NCBI RefSeq assembly: GCF_000631985.1
Contig: NZ_JFYN01000001.1
Span: forward strand, 434,001-498,000
DNA length: 64,000 bases
DNA from: Pseudomonas sp. RIT288
GTDB lineage: Bacteria; Pseudomonadota; Gammaproteobacteria; Pseudomonadales; Pseudomonadaceae
Direction of reading: 5' to 3'
Part shown: one piece after another, positions 1 to 9,859 of the stretch
Layout: each line of letters begins with the position of its first letter
Position numbering within the stretch: position 1 is the stretch's first letter
Position numbers and translations under genes: made by a program
The notes under the pieces: generated by a model
Seen by the model: the letters and a program-made list of their open reading frames with translations, nothing else
What the model was told of the DNA's origin: nothing
Database searches by the model: none

Positions 1-170
1 GAAACTTAGACATACTTTGGCCCTCCTTGCGTGGGGCCAAACCTCCGATGCACTTTCCGGCATACGAACACCTTCGGGACTACACGTGAGTGTGTCCGCA
101 AAGGATACGCAGGCCTTGGCCTCACCGAAGCCTGCAAACTGAAACCGTCTCCTCAAGGCGGTTTTTTTTC
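1..170 (+). ncRNA. possible structured small RNA (3' part)
   Basis: No open reading frame here looks like a protein. The stretch has an 8-bp perfect hairpin (TTTGGCCC at 16-23 with GGGCCAAA at 34-41) and further self-complementary bits (around 84-95 and 111-117). It ends in a clear intrinsic terminator at 143-170. A structured stretch with its own terminator upstream of yifB suggests a small RNA or the 3' end of a transcript that begins outside the window. I cannot assign it to a known RNA family. Confidence 0.35.
143..170 (+). terminator. intrinsic terminator
   Basis: The stem is AACCGTCT (143-150) with AGGCGGTT (156-163), with one G-T wobble and loop CCTCA. A run of T follows to 169. It ends the transcript coming from the left edge, before the comM/yifB promoter region. 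Confidence 0.75.
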
Positions 171-296
171 GTTTCGACATTGGTTGACCACTTCCCGCAA
201 CATCCGGTGAAAGTTCGCCTCCGCCTGATCGACCTTCCCCAACTACCCTTCAAAAACCCGCAGGAAGCGGCTCCCGATTCAGTTCAAGGAACGACC

Positions 297-1790
297 ATGT
301 CCCTCTCCATCGTCCACAGTCGCGCCCAGATAGGCGTGGATGCTCCCGCCGTCACCGTCGAAGTTCATCTGGCCAACGGTCTGCCGTCGCTGACCATGGT
401 CGGGCTGCCCGAGGCGGCGGTGAAGGAGAGCAAGGACCGGGTGCGCAGCGCGATCATCAATTCCGGGCTGCAGTTTCCGGCGCGGCGCATAACGTTGAAT
501 CTGGCGCCGGCGGACTTGCCCAAGGACGGCGGGCGCTTTGATCTGGCGATTGCCTTGGGGATTCTGTCGGCGAGTGTGCAGGTACCGTGTCTGACGCTGG
601 ATGATGTGGAATGCCTTGGTGAATTGGCGTTGTCCGGCGCTGTGCGGCCGGTACGCGGGGTGTTGCCGGCGGCGCTGGCGGCGCGCAAGGCCGGGCGGGC
701 ACTGGTGGTGCCGCGGGCGAATGCCGAAGAAGCGTGCCTGGCCTCGGGATTGAAGGTGTTTGCGGTGGATCATCTGCTGGAAGCAGTGGCGCATTTCAAC
801 GGGCATACGCCGGTCGAGCCTTATGTATCGAACGGGCTTATCCATGCGGCGAAACCTTATCCCGACCTCAATGAGGTGCAAGGTCAGATAGCCGCGAAAC
901 GAGCGCTGCTGATTGCGGCGGCGGGCGCGCACAACCTGTTGTTCAGTGGGCCACCGGGGACGGGCAAGACCTTGTTGGCAAGTCGCTTGCCGGGACTGCT
1001 GCCACCGCTTTCCGAATGCGAGGCGCTGGAAGTCGCGGCGATTCAATCGGTCGCCAGCGGTGTGCCGCTGACCCATTGGCCGCAGCGTCCATTCCGTCAA
1101 CCGCACCATTCTGCATCGGGGCCGGCGCTGGTCGGTGGCAGCTCGAAACCACAACCCGGCGAGATCACCCTCGCCCACCACGGTGTGCTGTTTCTCGACG
1201 AGCTGCCGGAGTTTGATCGCAAGGTGCTGGAGGTGCTGCGCGAGCCGCTGGAATCCGGGTATATCGTGATTGCCCGAGCCAAGGATCGCGTGCGTTTTCC
1301 GGCGCGCTTCCAGTTGGTGGCGGCGATGAATCCGTGTCCCTGTGGATATCTTGGCGAGCCGAGCGGCAAGTGTTCATGCACGCCGGACATGGTGCAGCGT
1401 TACCGCAACAAGCTATCGGGGCCGTTGCTGGATCGGATCGATCTGCACCTGACGGTGGCGCGGGAAGCGACGGCATTGAATCCGGCAGTGAAGCCTGGCG
1501 AGGATAGCGCCAGTGCGGCAGCCGTGGTGGCCGAGGCGCGGGAACGCCAGCAAAAGCGTCAGCGTTGTGCCAATGCGTTCCTCGATCTGCCAGGCCTGAA
1601 GCGGCACTGCCAGTTATCCACAGCCGATGAGAAATGGCTGGAGTCAGCCTGTGAACGGCTGACCTTGTCACTACGCTCAGCCCATCGTTTGCTCAAGGTC
1701 GCCAGAACCCTGGCAGACCTTGAGCAAGTCGATGCAATCAGCCGTGAGCATCTGGCCGAGGCGCTGCAGTATCGTCCGGCGACGCCTTAA
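297..1790 (+). CDS. comM: YifB/ComM family Mg-chelatase-like AAA+ ATPase
   Basis: 497-residue AAA+ protein of the YifB/ComM family. In naturally transformable bacteria ComM is a hexameric helicase promoting branch migration during integration of transforming DNA. It is cytoplasmic. An N-terminal ChlI-type S5-like domain (about 1-180) is followed by the AAA+ core, with Walker A GPPGTGKT (about 218-225) and Walker B GVLFLDELPEF (about 297), and the CPCGYLG...CSC segment and C-terminal lid typical of the family. The start at 297 has AAGGA just upstream; an in-frame extension to 90 runs through the terminator and is unlikely. It meets the convergent DUF4432 gene tail to tail, with overlapping stop codons. 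Confidence 0.93.
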   Translation: MSLSIVHSRAQIGVDAPAVTVEVHLANGLPSLTMVGLPEAAVKESKDRVRSAIINSGLQFPARRITLNLAPADLPKDGGRFDLAIALGILSASVQVPCLTLDDVECLGELALSGAVRPVRGVLPAALAARKAGRALVVPRANAEEACLASGLKVFAVDHLLEAVAHFNGHTPVEPYVSNGLIHAAKPYPDLNEVQGQIAAKRALLIAAAGAHNLLFSGPPGTGKTLLASRLPGLLPPLSECEALEVAAIQSVASGVPLTHWPQRPFRQPHHSASGPALVGGSSKPQPGEITLAHHGVLFLDELPEFDRKVLEVLREPLESGYIVIARAKDRVRFPARFQLVAAMNPCPCGYLGEPSGKCSCTPDMVQRYRNKLSGPLLDRIDLHLTVAREATALNPAVKPGEDSASAAAVVAEARERQQKRQRCANAFLDLPGLKRHCQLSTADEKWLESACERLTLSLRSAHRLLKVARTLADLEQVDAISREHLAEALQYRPATP

Positions 1791-3001
1791 TGCTCGGTCA
1801 GATCAACCAACGGCGTCTGCCGTACTTCAGTTTCACGCCCGGCCTGAATTTCGCTCACGCGCTTCAACGCATTATCCACTGCGCCTTTATCTGCCAGCAG
1901 GCTGTAGCTGATCTGAAATTGTTGACTGGCCTTTGGCGCAATGCTCGGGACCAGATTCAGCGGACGTTGATAGCGGCGGTTGTAGGAAAAACTGGTGCCC
2001 GGCTCAAGGCCCGTGACATAGCCCTGCCCTTGGGTGTCGGTGTTTTTCCACAGGGAAAACACTGGCAACTGCTGCGTATTGAAGCCAACAGAGACACCGA
2101 GGCTGCCAGCCTTGTTGTGCAAGACCGTCAGGGTTTCGCCTTTGGCATCGGCATAGGGCACGACGTTGTAGACCGTTTCGTCGTAGTCCTTGGTTGGACC
2201 GCGATAAGTCTGCCAGTCCGCCAACTCGGCTTTGGCCTTGTCGTTGAAGGGCGAGACCTGTTTCACCGGCGCCGCGAACCGTGCGCCCTGCTCAAGGAAC
2301 GGCGTGCTGAAGTTACTGTGATACAGCGCCTGGTATTCTTTCGGATAATCGCCATTGTTGGTCAGCGTATCGTTGAGGGCGAAATGCGCAGTGCCGGGCT
2401 CGGTAACCAGTTCGGTCACAACCGAGAAGTCGACTTTCTTGAACGCCTGCTCTTTCAGCTCGCCGCGCAGACTGATGGCGTAGGGTGGTTTTTCATCGAT
2501 GTGCAGCGTGACAGTGCTGGCCGGAATGTTGGCGGCGCGGCCGTGCAGGGTCAGCAACTCGCCATTGTCCATGCCGGGATGGCCGACCCATTCGTAACCG
2601 CAACGGGTCACCAGCTCGTTGAAGCCTTCAAGCCAGCCCAGACCACCGCGCCCATTGAGTTCGATGAAGGCCGGGTTGACCACTTCCTTGACCGGCGAAT
2701 CCCATCCCATGCGCACGTTACCGACCGACGCTTGCAAGACATTCATGCCACGGGTCGGCACCACCGAGAGTTTCATCGTGCCGTTATCGATATCGACGAT
2801 GCTGACACCTTCCTGTCGCCCACCGTGCAAGGTGCGCAGGCTGACGGAAAAGGGTTTGGCGGTTTTCACCCCGAGCTGCTCACTGGTTATGCTCCAGTTT
2901 TGCGCGGGCTTGTTGGCATCGAGGAGTACGTAATCCCAGGCCATGGCGTGGGAAGCAGCAGAGAGTGCGCCGAGGGCAACGGCGAGTTTGAGCGGGGTCA
3001 T
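1787..3001 (-). CDS. exported DUF4432 (aldose-1-epimerase-like) protein
   Basis: 404 residues starting with a clear Sec signal peptide (MTPLKLAVALGALSAASHAMA), so periplasmic. The rest resembles DUF4432/galactose-mutarotase-like beta-sandwich proteins: VPTRGMNVLQ, GHPGMDNGELLTLHGRAANIPA and a late GLEPGTSF segment. Members are thought to bind or epimerise sugars, but the substrate is unknown. The gene is monocistronic, convergent with comM, with a REPIN upstream. The family call is from motif recognition; the function is inferred. Confidence 0.8.
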   Translation of the reverse strand: MTPLKLAVALGALSAASHAMAWDYVLLDANKPAQNWSITSEQLGVKTAKPFSVSLRTLHGGRQEGVSIVDIDNGTMKLSVVPTRGMNVLQASVGNVRMGWDSPVKEVVNPAFIELNGRGGLGWLEGFNELVTRCGYEWVGHPGMDNGELLTLHGRAANIPASTVTLHIDEKPPYAISLRGELKEQAFKKVDFSVVTELVTEPGTAHFALNDTLTNNGDYPKEYQALYHSNFSTPFLEQGARFAAPVKQVSPFNDKAKAELADWQTYRGPTKDYDETVYNVVPYADAKGETLTVLHNKAGSLGVSVGFNTQQLPVFSLWKNTDTQGQGYVTGLEPGTSFSYNRRYQRPLNLVPSIAPKASQQFQISYSLLADKGAVDNALKRVSEIQAGRETEVRQTPLVDLTEH

Positions 3002-3111
3002 GGCAGCAGCCTTTATTGGAGTTGTGCCATTTTTATAGCGCTGCGGAAACGTTTCAGCAAGTATGAAAGAGCAAGAGCTCGAGTGTTTTACCCTGGATTG
3101 GCAGAGATGCG

Positions 3112-3202
3112 ATCGCGAGCAGGCTCACTCCTACAGAGATCTTCAGTGATCACAAACATTGCGACCAACCGATATACCTGTAGGAGTGAGCCTGCTCGCG
3201 AT
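3112..3202. repeat. REPIN, GAGTGAGCCTGCTCGCG family
   Basis: Two inverted REP arms, ATCGCGAGCAGGCTCACTCC... at 3112-3136 and its exact complement at 3178-3202, separated by about 41 bp. It fills the space between the convergent 3' end of the chemoreceptor gene and the 5' side of the DUF4432 gene. Confidence 0.9.
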
Positions 3203-3220
3203 AGCGATTTCAGCTGTACA

Positions 3221-5197
3221 TCAACGGAAGCGATCAACCTCGGAACGCAAATCCGCAGCCAGTTTCTCAAGCTCCTTGGCGGTAACAGCCAGGTTCGACA
3301 CAACCTCACGCTGCTCGCTGTTGGCCAGCGCAATGCTCTGCAGATTGCTGCTGAGCAACGTCGCCGTGCTGCTCTGTTCCTGCGTCGCGGTGGTGATCGC
3401 TGCAAACTGCTGACCCGCAGAACGGCTCTGTTCATCGATCCGCGCCAGCGCCGACGCCACATTGGCGTTGCGCGACAGGCCTTCCTGCATCAGCAGGTTG
3501 CCCTGTTCCATGGTGCTGATGGCGTTGCCGGTTTCCTGCTGGATGCTGTGAATCATCCCGGAGATTTCATCAGTGGCCTGACGGGTGCGCGACGCCAGGT
3601 TGCGTACCTCATCGGCCACCACGGCGAAGCCACGACCCTGTTCACCGGCGCGGGCCGCTTCGATGGCCGCGTTGAGTGCCAGCAGGTTGGTCTGTTCGGC
3701 AATCGAGGTGATCACGCTGACAATGCCGCCGATTTCCTGGGAACGCTGGCCAAGGGTGTTGATCACGGTGGCCGTGGTGTTCAGCGCGCCAGCGATTTGC
3801 TCCAGCGAGGACGACGCCTCTTGCATCGAGCTGCGCCCGATCTGGGTCTGCTGGGCGTTTTCCTGGGCCAGACGCTGGGTGGCCCCCATGTTGTCGGCGA
3901 TGTTCAGCGAGGTTGCGCTGAACTCTTCCACCGCGCCGGCCATGCTGGTGATTTCGCCGGACTGCTGCTCCATGCCTTCGTAGGCACCACCGGACAAACC
4001 GGACAATGCCTGGGCGCGGCTGTTGACCTCTTCGGAGGCGCGACGGATGTGCTCGACCATGGTCGACAGTGCCTGACTCATCTGGTTGAACGCACGGGAC
4101 AACTGGCCGATCTCGTCGTTGCTCGAAACGTTCAGACGCACGCTCAGATCACCCGCGCCCAGCGCTTCAGCCTGACGTACCAGATCACTCAGCGGCGCCA
4201 GTTTACTGCGCAGCAACCACACCACCGAACCCACCGCCAGCAGCATCGCCAGCAGACTGCCGATGGCCAGTTGCGTCCCGACACTCCAGGTCACCGCGCG
4301 AATCTCGGCTTTCGGCATGCTCGCCACCACCGCCCACGGCCCACCGTCGAACGGTACCGAAACACTGTAGAAATCTTCGTTCTTGTCGCCCCAGAACTGA
4401 CCTTTGCCAGGGGTCTTGGCCAGACCGCCAATTATCGTAACCGCCTGATCCAAGGCCTGGACGCCCGCCGGGGCCACCAGCCATTTGTTCTGCTCATCCA
4501 GCAGCGCCAGCGAACCGGTCTGGCCGATGCGGAAGCGCTTGAGGTTGTCGAACTGGGCGTTCTGCGCATCGGTGTAATCGAAGCCGACGAACAGCACCGC
4601 AATCACCTTGCCGCTGCCATCGCGCACCGGGGTGTATTGGGTCATGTAGGAACGATCAAACAGCAACGCGCGGCCGACGTAGCCTTGCCCCGCCATCAAT
4701 TTCGCATAAGCCGGGTGCGCATGATCGAGCAAGGTGCCGATAGCGCGACTGCCGTCCTGCTTGGTCAACGAGGTGCTGACCCGCACGAAGTCTTCACCGC
4801 TGCGCACGAACAGCGTGGCGACACCGGCGGTCATCTGCTTGAACTCGTCGACTTCCTTGAAGTTGTTGTTCAGCACTTCGCTGCCCAGGTGCAGGCCCGG
4901 GGTCTGGGTGCCGGCGACGTTCACCGGTGCATCCGGGTGAATGCTCAGGCCGGCGCTGAAGCGCTTTTCGAACAGCCCGCTCAGGCGCTGGGTGCTTTCA
5001 CGCAGCGTGCCGTGGAAGGTGCTCAACTGGTCGGCCAGCAGCCGCGCTTCACTGGCGAGGTGTTCTTCACGGGTGGCGAGGTTGGCGGTATCCAGCGAAC
5101 GCAGAGCAAAGACAGTACTGCCGCTGATGACAATCGCCAGTATCACGGCGAGCGCGAGGCCCAGCTGCGAGGCGATCCGAGCGCGAGGTTGAGACAT
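3221..5197 (-). CDS. methyl-accepting chemotaxis protein with Cache sensor
   Basis: 658-residue transmembrane chemoreceptor. Order: TM1 (about 10-33), a large periplasmic Cache-type sensor (about 35-300; the [18 protein letters not shown] and FVGFDYTD segments fit a Cache_3-Cache_2 fusion), TM2 (about 302-328), HAMP (about 330-383), then the coiled-coil signalling domain with the highly conserved tip [20 protein letters not shown] (about 497-516). It should relay ligand binding to CheA/CheW; the ligand cannot be told. The start at 5197 has GGAG upstream (CCAGGAGCTGTTC); an in-frame extension to 5338 has no support. It is a single gene. Confidence 0.92.
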   Translation of the reverse strand: MSQPRARIASQLGLALAVILAIVISGSTVFALRSLDTANLATREEHLASEARLLADQLSTFHGTLRESTQRLSGLFEKRFSAGLSIHPDAPVNVAGTQTPGLHLGSEVLNNNFKEVDEFKQMTAGVATLFVRSGEDFVRVSTSLTKQDGSRAIGTLLDHAHPAYAKLMAGQGYVGRALLFDRSYMTQYTPVRDGSGKVIAVLFVGFDYTDAQNAQFDNLKRFRIGQTGSLALLDEQNKWLVAPAGVQALDQAVTIIGGLAKTPGKGQFWGDKNEDFYSVSVPFDGGPWAVVASMPKAEIRAVTWSVGTQLAIGSLLAMLLAVGSVVWLLRSKLAPLSDLVRQAEALGAGDLSVRLNVSSNDEIGQLSRAFNQMSQALSTMVEHIRRASEEVNSRAQALSGLSGGAYEGMEQQSGEITSMAGAVEEFSATSLNIADNMGATQRLAQENAQQTQIGRSSMQEASSSLEQIAGALNTTATVINTLGQRSQEIGGIVSVITSIAEQTNLLALNAAIEAARAGEQGRGFAVVADEVRNLASRTRQATDEISGMIHSIQQETGNAISTMEQGNLLMQEGLSRNANVASALARIDEQSRSAGQQFAAITTATQEQSSTATLLSSNLQSIALANSEQREVVSNLAVTAKELEKLAADLRSEVDRFR

Positions 5198-5381
5198 GAA
5201 CAGCTCCTGGCCGAACGTTTCGATCCTCCTTGATCGCTGCTCGGATAATTTTCTAATAGTGGGGGTGAATCGTGGTAACCGGCACGACGGTTCCACAAGC
5301 ACGTATTCGGCGGTAGATCCGAATACTTGAGCGGACAACAGGGTTATGGCACAAGGCCGGCATTGTGCGGACTCGAACGTT

Positions 5382-6302
5382 TCAGCTCAAGCGCTTGACC
5401 ACCGGCAACGCCATGGCGCGCACTTCGCCTTGCAGGAAGTCGCTGAGACGGCGCAAACGTTCACCTCCCGGACGGGTTTTTGGCCACACCAGGTAATAAT
5501 TCAGTCCGCTGGCGACTGCGGTCGGCCATGGCAGGCTCAGTCTTCCTTGCGCGACATCTTCGGCAACCATCAGCAAATCACCCATCGACACCCCGTAACC
5601 TCGGGCGGCGGCAATCATGCCCAGTTCGAGAGTATCGAACACCTGCCCACCCTTGAGCGACACCTGATCGGACAAGCCCATGTGCTCCAGCCAACTGCGC
5701 CAGTCGCGCCGATCCGGGGTCGGGTGCAACAGCTCGGTGCTGGCCAGGCGCGCCACGTCCCAAGGCTGATCATTCAGCAGATTGGGCGCGCCCACCGGTA
5801 TCAGTTCTTCTGGAAACAACAGGCTGGCTTCCCAGTCCGGTGGAAAATGCCCGTCACTGAGCAGCACGGCACAGTCGAAGGGTTCGTTGTTGAAGTCCAC
5901 CGAATCCACATCCATCCAGGCACTGGTCAGTTGCACCTCATTGCCTGGTTGCAGATGGCGGAAGCGACTGAGCCGCGCCAACAGCCAGCGCATGGTCAGG
6001 GTCGACGGCGCTTTCATGCGCAGGATGTCGTCTTCGGCGCGCAAGGTGTTGCAGGCGCGTTCAAGGGCAGCAAAACCGTCGCGAATCCCCGGCAACAGCA
6101 GCCGCGCCGACTCCGTGAGTTGCAGGTTGCGTCCGCTGCGGTGAAACAGTTTGCAGGCGAAATGCTCCTCCAGCGTCTTGATGTGCCGGCTGACTGCACT
6201 CTGGGTGATCGACAATTCCTCGGCCGCCCGGGTGAACGAGCTGTGCCGCGCGGCCGCTTCGAATGCGCGCAGGGCATACAAGGGAGGAAGACGACGGGAC
6301 AT
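5382..6302 (-). CDS. LysR-family regulator (GcvA-like)
   Basis: 306 residues. The N-terminal winged HTH ([20 protein letters not shown]...[13 protein letters not shown]) is of the GcvA-like LysR subgroup, followed by a LysR substrate-binding domain (about 95-300). The start at 6302 is fixed by AAGGAG at proper spacing; in-frame codons up to 6539 lie inside the divergent pump gene. It is divergent from the MATE pump (160-bp intergenic), which it probably regulates together with itself. The inducer is unknown. Confidence 0.87.
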   Translation of the reverse strand: MSRRLPPLYALRAFEAAARHSSFTRAAEELSITQSAVSRHIKTLEEHFACKLFHRSGRNLQLTESARLLLPGIRDGFAALERACNTLRAEDDILRMKAPSTLTMRWLLARLSRFRHLQPGNEVQLTSAWMDVDSVDFNNEPFDCAVLLSDGHFPPDWEASLLFPEELIPVGAPNLLNDQPWDVARLASTELLHPTPDRRDWRSWLEHMGLSDQVSLKGGQVFDTLELGMIAAARGYGVSMGDLLMVAEDVAQGRLSLPWPTAVASGLNYYLVWPKTRPGGERLRRLSDFLQGEVRAMALPVVKRLS

Positions 6303-6349
6303 ACACAAAGCTCCTTTAGCGGCATCCGGCCAACCCGGCGAGTTCTTCT

Positions 6350-6369
6350 CATGATGAGTTTTAATCATG
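6350..6369. promoter_or_regulatory. inverted repeat, candidate LysR operator
   Basis: CATGAT (6350-6355) and ATCATG (6364-6369) form an A/T-rich dyad in the middle of the gap between the divergent LysR and MATE genes, the usual place for a LysR-type operator. The assignment rests on symmetry and position only. Confidence 0.35.
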
Positions 6370-6461
6370 CCACCCATCCTTTTTATCCTTTTGTGCAAAC
6401 CTTTCCAAGCGCCGAGAATCGACGCTCTCTTGTTCCCTCTGATTGATGGGTGGTGATGACC

Positions 6462-7856
6462 ATGCAGCATCCTGTGCGTACCGAACTCTGGGCCATCCTG
6501 CGGCTGGCCGGGCCGCTGATCGCTTCGCAGTTGGCGCACATGCTGATGGTGCTGACCGACACCCTGATGATGGCGCGCCTCAGTCCCGAGGCCTTGGCCG
6601 GTGGCGGACTGGGCGCGGCGAGTTATTCGTTCGTGTCGATTTTCTGCATCGGCGTGATCGCCGCGGTCGGCACGCTAGTGGCGATCCGTCAGGGTGCCGG
6701 CGATATCATCGGCGCGGCACGCCTGACCCAAGCCGGGTTGTGGCTGGCGTGGCTCATGGCGCTGGGCGCCGGGCTGCTGTTGTGGAATCTGAAACCGGTG
6801 TTGCTGCTGTTCGGCCAGACCGAAACCAACGTGCATGCCGCCGGGCAATTCCTCATCGCCCTGCCCTTCGCCCTGCCCGGCTATCTGAGCTTCATGGCCC
6901 TGCGCGGCTTTACCAGTGCGATCGGCCGGGCGACCCCGGTGATGGTCATCAGCCTCGGCGGCACCGTGGCCAACTTCCTGCTCAACTACGCGTTGATTAC
7001 CGGCATGTTCGGCCTGCCAAAACTGGGGTTGACCGGCATCGGCCTGGTCACGGCAATCGTTGCCAACTGCATGGCGCTGGCGCTGGCCTGGCACATCCGC
7101 CAGCATCCGGCCTACGACGCTTACCCGTTGCGCGCCGGCCTGTCGCGGCCAAATCGTCAGTATCTGAAAGAATTGTGGCGCCTCGGCCTGCCGATTGGCG
7201 GCACCTACGCCGTGGAAGTCGGCCTGTTTGCCTTCGCGGCGCTGTGCATGGGCACCATGGGGAGCACGCAACTGGGCGCACACCAGATCGCCCTGCAGAT
7301 CGTTTCGGTGGCGTTCATGGTGCCGGCGGGGATGTCCTACGCGATCACCATGCGCGTCGGCCAACATTACGGCGCCGGGCAACTGAACGATGCGCGGATG
7401 TCCGGCAGAGTCGGCATCGTATTCGGTGCGGTGGTGATGCTGGGTTTTGCGATGGTGTTCTGGCTGTTGCCGAATCAACTGGTCGGGCTGTTCCTCGATC
7501 ACAATGATCCGGCCTTCGCCGAGGTGATTCGGCTGGCGGTGAGCCTGTTGGCAGTGGCGGCGTGGTTCGAATTGTTTGACGGCACGCAGACGATCGCCAT
7601 GGGCTGCATCCGCGGGCTCAAGGATGCGAAAACCACGTTTCTGGTCGGCCTCGCTTGTTATTGGTTGATTGGCGCACCGGCGGCGTGGTGGATGGCGTTC
7701 CATTTGAACTGGGGGCCGACCGGCGTCTGGTGGGGGCTGGCGCTGGGGCTGGCGTGTGCAGCGGTGAGTTTGACCCTGGCGTTCGAGTGGAAGATGAAGC
7801 GGATGATTCGGCTGGAGCCGGATTCACAGAGATTCGCGGCCGTTCGCGCGGATTAA
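6462..7856 (+). CDS. MATE-family multidrug/Na+ efflux pump (NorM-like)
   Basis: About 464 residues with roughly twelve hydrophobic segments in two similar halves, as in MATE transporters, which export cationic drugs in exchange for Na+ or H+ at the inner membrane. The N-terminal half carries RLAGPLIASQLAHMLMVLTDT, matching NorM/PmpM-type pumps; the C-terminal half repeats the pattern (RLGLPIGGTYAVEVGLFAFA). In-frame starts lie at 6450 (GTG), 6456 and 6462. I prefer 6462 because the GGGTGG stretch then sits at normal spacing. The stop is followed within a few bases by a REPIN. Confidence 0.9.
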   Translation: MQHPVRTELWAILRLAGPLIASQLAHMLMVLTDTLMMARLSPEALAGGGLGAASYSFVSIFCIGVIAAVGTLVAIRQGAGDIIGAARLTQAGLWLAWLMALGAGLLLWNLKPVLLLFGQTETNVHAAGQFLIALPFALPGYLSFMALRGFTSAIGRATPVMVISLGGTVANFLLNYALITGMFGLPKLGLTGIGLVTAIVANCMALALAWHIRQHPAYDAYPLRAGLSRPNRQYLKELWRLGLPIGGTYAVEVGLFAFAALCMGTMGSTQLGAHQIALQIVSVAFMVPAGMSYAITMRVGQHYGAGQLNDARMSGRVGIVFGAVVMLGFAMVFWLLPNQLVGLFLDHNDPAFAEVIRLAVSLLAVAAWFELFDGTQTIAMGCIRGLKDAKTTFLVGLACYWLIGAPAAWWMAFHLNWGPTGVWWGLALGLACAAVSLTLAFEWKMKRMIRLEPDSQRFAAVRAD

Positions 7857-7860
7857 GATC

Positions 7861-7936
7861 AAAAGATCGCAGCCTGCGGCAGCTCCTACATTGGAATGCG
7901 TTTTCCTGCAGGAGCTGCCGCAGGCTGCGATCTTTT
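7861..7936. repeat. REPIN, GCTGCCGCAGGCTGCGATC family
   Basis: Perfect 27-bp inverted arms (7861-7887 and 7910-7936; core AAAAGATCGCAGCCTGCGGC) around a 22-bp spacer, between two convergent genes. The right arm runs into the stop codon of the GGDEF/EAL gene at 7935-7937. Confidence 0.92.
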
Positions 7937-9605
7937 AAATGGCCTCAACCAGACTTTGCTGGCTGGCGCCGAAGGTCAGGTAGTCCACCAGTTCCGCCAA
8001 TGGCAACGGCCGGCTGATCAGATACCCCTGCACCTGATCACAGCCAAACCCGCGCAGCAGATCCAGTTGCTCCGGGGTCTCCACGCCCTCGGCCACCACT
8101 TCAAGGTGCAGGTTGTGCGCAAGGTTGATCATCGCGTGCACCAGTTTGCGGTTCTCTTCGCGCTGCTCCATGCCGCCGACAAAGCTTTTGTCGATCTTCA
8201 GCAAGGTGATCGGCAGGCTGTTGAGGTGCACGAACGACGAGAAACCGGTGCCAAAGTCATCCAGCGAGAAGCGCACGCCGAGGCGGCCGAGGGCGTCCAT
8301 GGTCTGCTTGACCAGATCGCTGCGGCGCATGACGGCGGTTTCGGTGAGTTCAAATTCCAGCCATTGCGCCTCGACCCCACGCTCGGCAATCAGGCGGCTG
8401 AGTGTCGGTAACAACTGGCTGTCCTGAAACTGGCGGAATGACAGGTTGATCGCCATGTGCAGCGCCGGCAGCCCGTGCTCGCGCAGCGCCTGCATGTCAC
8501 GCAGGGCGCGGGAGATCACCCAGTAGCCCAACGGCACGATCAGCCCGCTCTGCTCGGCCAGCGGCACGAATTCGCTCGGCGGCAGCAGACCACGTTCGCC
8601 ATGGCGCCAGCGCACCAAGGCTTCGAGGCCGACGATCTGCCCGTCTGCAAGATTCAGCCGTGGCTGGTAGTGCAGCTCCAGCTCGTCGCGGCGCAAGGCC
8701 CGACGCAGCTCGCTTTCGAGGTCGGCCATGCTCCGTGCGTTGCGGTTGATGCGTTCGTTGAAGATATGGAAGGTGCAGCCCTGCGTGCTCTTGGCCTGCT
8801 GCATGGCAATGTGCGCATGCCACATCAGCGGGTCGGCGCCACCTTGAGCGCGGGCATGGGCGATGCCGAGGCTGGAGCCGATCAACAGGCTTTCGCCATC
8901 GACCCAATACGGTTCAGCGAGGGCTTCGGTAATGCGTTCAGCCATCCACTCGGCGCGTTGCGGCGCGCGACGGGTGTCGATCAGCAGGGCAAATTCGTCG
9001 CTACCGAGGCGCGCCAATTGATCACCGGCCTCCAGCTGGCTTTTCAGCCGCGCAACGACTTGCAGGATCAAGCGATCGCCGGCCTGATGACCGAGGGCAT
9101 CGTTGGCGTGGCGGAAGTTGTCGAGATCGAGGTGCCCGAGGGCCAGACCGCGCCCGTCGTTTTCCGCCAGGCGCGCCGCGAGCAGGGTCTGGAAGCCCTG
9201 GCGGTTGGCGATGCCGGTCAGCGGATCCTGTTCAGCGAGGCGTTGCAGGGTGTTTTCGAGGACGCCGCGTTCACGCACATGGCGCAGGCAGCGGCGCAGC
9301 ATGTCGGCGTCGAGGGCGTCGAACACCAGCCAGTCGCTGACGCCAACGGGCGCGGTGACCGGTTCGTGATCCAGCAACAACACCGTCGGCAGGCTGCAAC
9401 GACCCGGGGCCGGCTGCAGCGCGGGAACGGTCAACAACACTGCGTGGCGATTGTCTTCGAACAGACTGCTGACCGACTCCCAGCTCGGCGCGCTGATCAG
9501 TACCGCCGCGCTCCCCATCGGAGCCAGACACTCGCGCAATAACGCTGTCCACGCTGGCTCTTCGGCCAGTAGCAGCAAACGCAAGGGTTCGACAGGCGTA
9601 GACAA
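7935..9605 (-). CDS. c-di-GMP protein: degenerate GGDEF plus EAL
   Basis: 556 residues. An N-terminal receiver-like region (about 1-120) without obvious phosphoacceptor motifs is followed by a GGDEF domain (about 135-290) whose signature reads GSDEF (about 201-205) with no RxxD inhibitory site. The EAL domain (about 300-545) keeps EALVRW, the ELTETAVM and DDFGTGFSS motifs, KIDKSFV and EGVET. An intact EAL with an altered GGDEF suggests a c-di-GMP phosphodiesterase, with GGDEF perhaps serving as a GTP-binding regulator. No membrane segment is seen, so it is cytosolic. It is divergent from rep. Confidence 0.88.
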   Translation of the reverse strand: MSTPVEPLRLLLLAEEPAWTALLRECLAPMGSAAVLISAPSWESVSSLFEDNRHAVLLTVPALQPAPGRCSLPTVLLLDHEPVTAPVGVSDWLVFDALDADMLRRCLRHVRERGVLENTLQRLAEQDPLTGIANRQGFQTLLAARLAENDGRGLALGHLDLDNFRHANDALGHQAGDRLILQVVARLKSQLEAGDQLARLGSDEFALLIDTRRAPQRAEWMAERITEALAEPYWVDGESLLIGSSLGIAHARAQGGADPLMWHAHIAMQQAKSTQGCTFHIFNERINRNARSMADLESELRRALRRDELELHYQPRLNLADGQIVGLEALVRWRHGERGLLPPSEFVPLAEQSGLIVPLGYWVISRALRDMQALREHGLPALHMAINLSFRQFQDSQLLPTLSRLIAERGVEAQWLEFELTETAVMRRSDLVKQTMDALGRLGVRFSLDDFGTGFSSFVHLNSLPITLLKIDKSFVGGMEQREENRKLVHAMINLAHNLHLEVVAEGVETPEQLDLLRGFGCDQVQGYLISRPLPLAELVDYLTFGASQQSLVEAI

Positions 9606-9859
9606 GCTAGCTCCCTAGACTCTGCAATGATGTGGGCGGGGCATTATGCCGTTGCGATGTTCAATGACAACGATTATCAGAGCGTTATTTTGTGTCACGA
9701 ATGAGAACATTAGCCGCAAAATCACCATGCATCCTCCGCGAAAGTAACAAAACCGGCAAATTTGAATCGCGTGGTACGTCACAAGTCGGACAGAGCAGCA
9801 CAAATCGCTGAGCCTGTTAAAATGCCGGCCCATTTCGTCAACGACTCCCGAATTTTCGT

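Noticed and set aside
1790..5233. 1147-codon open frame on the plus strand
   Set aside because: It runs antisense across the DUF4432 and chemoreceptor genes, and its translation has no recognisable domain. It is a by-product of GC-rich codon use.
8457..9542. 361-codon frame opposite the GGDEF/EAL gene
   Set aside because: It is antisense to clear GGDEF/EAL motifs with no signal of its own.
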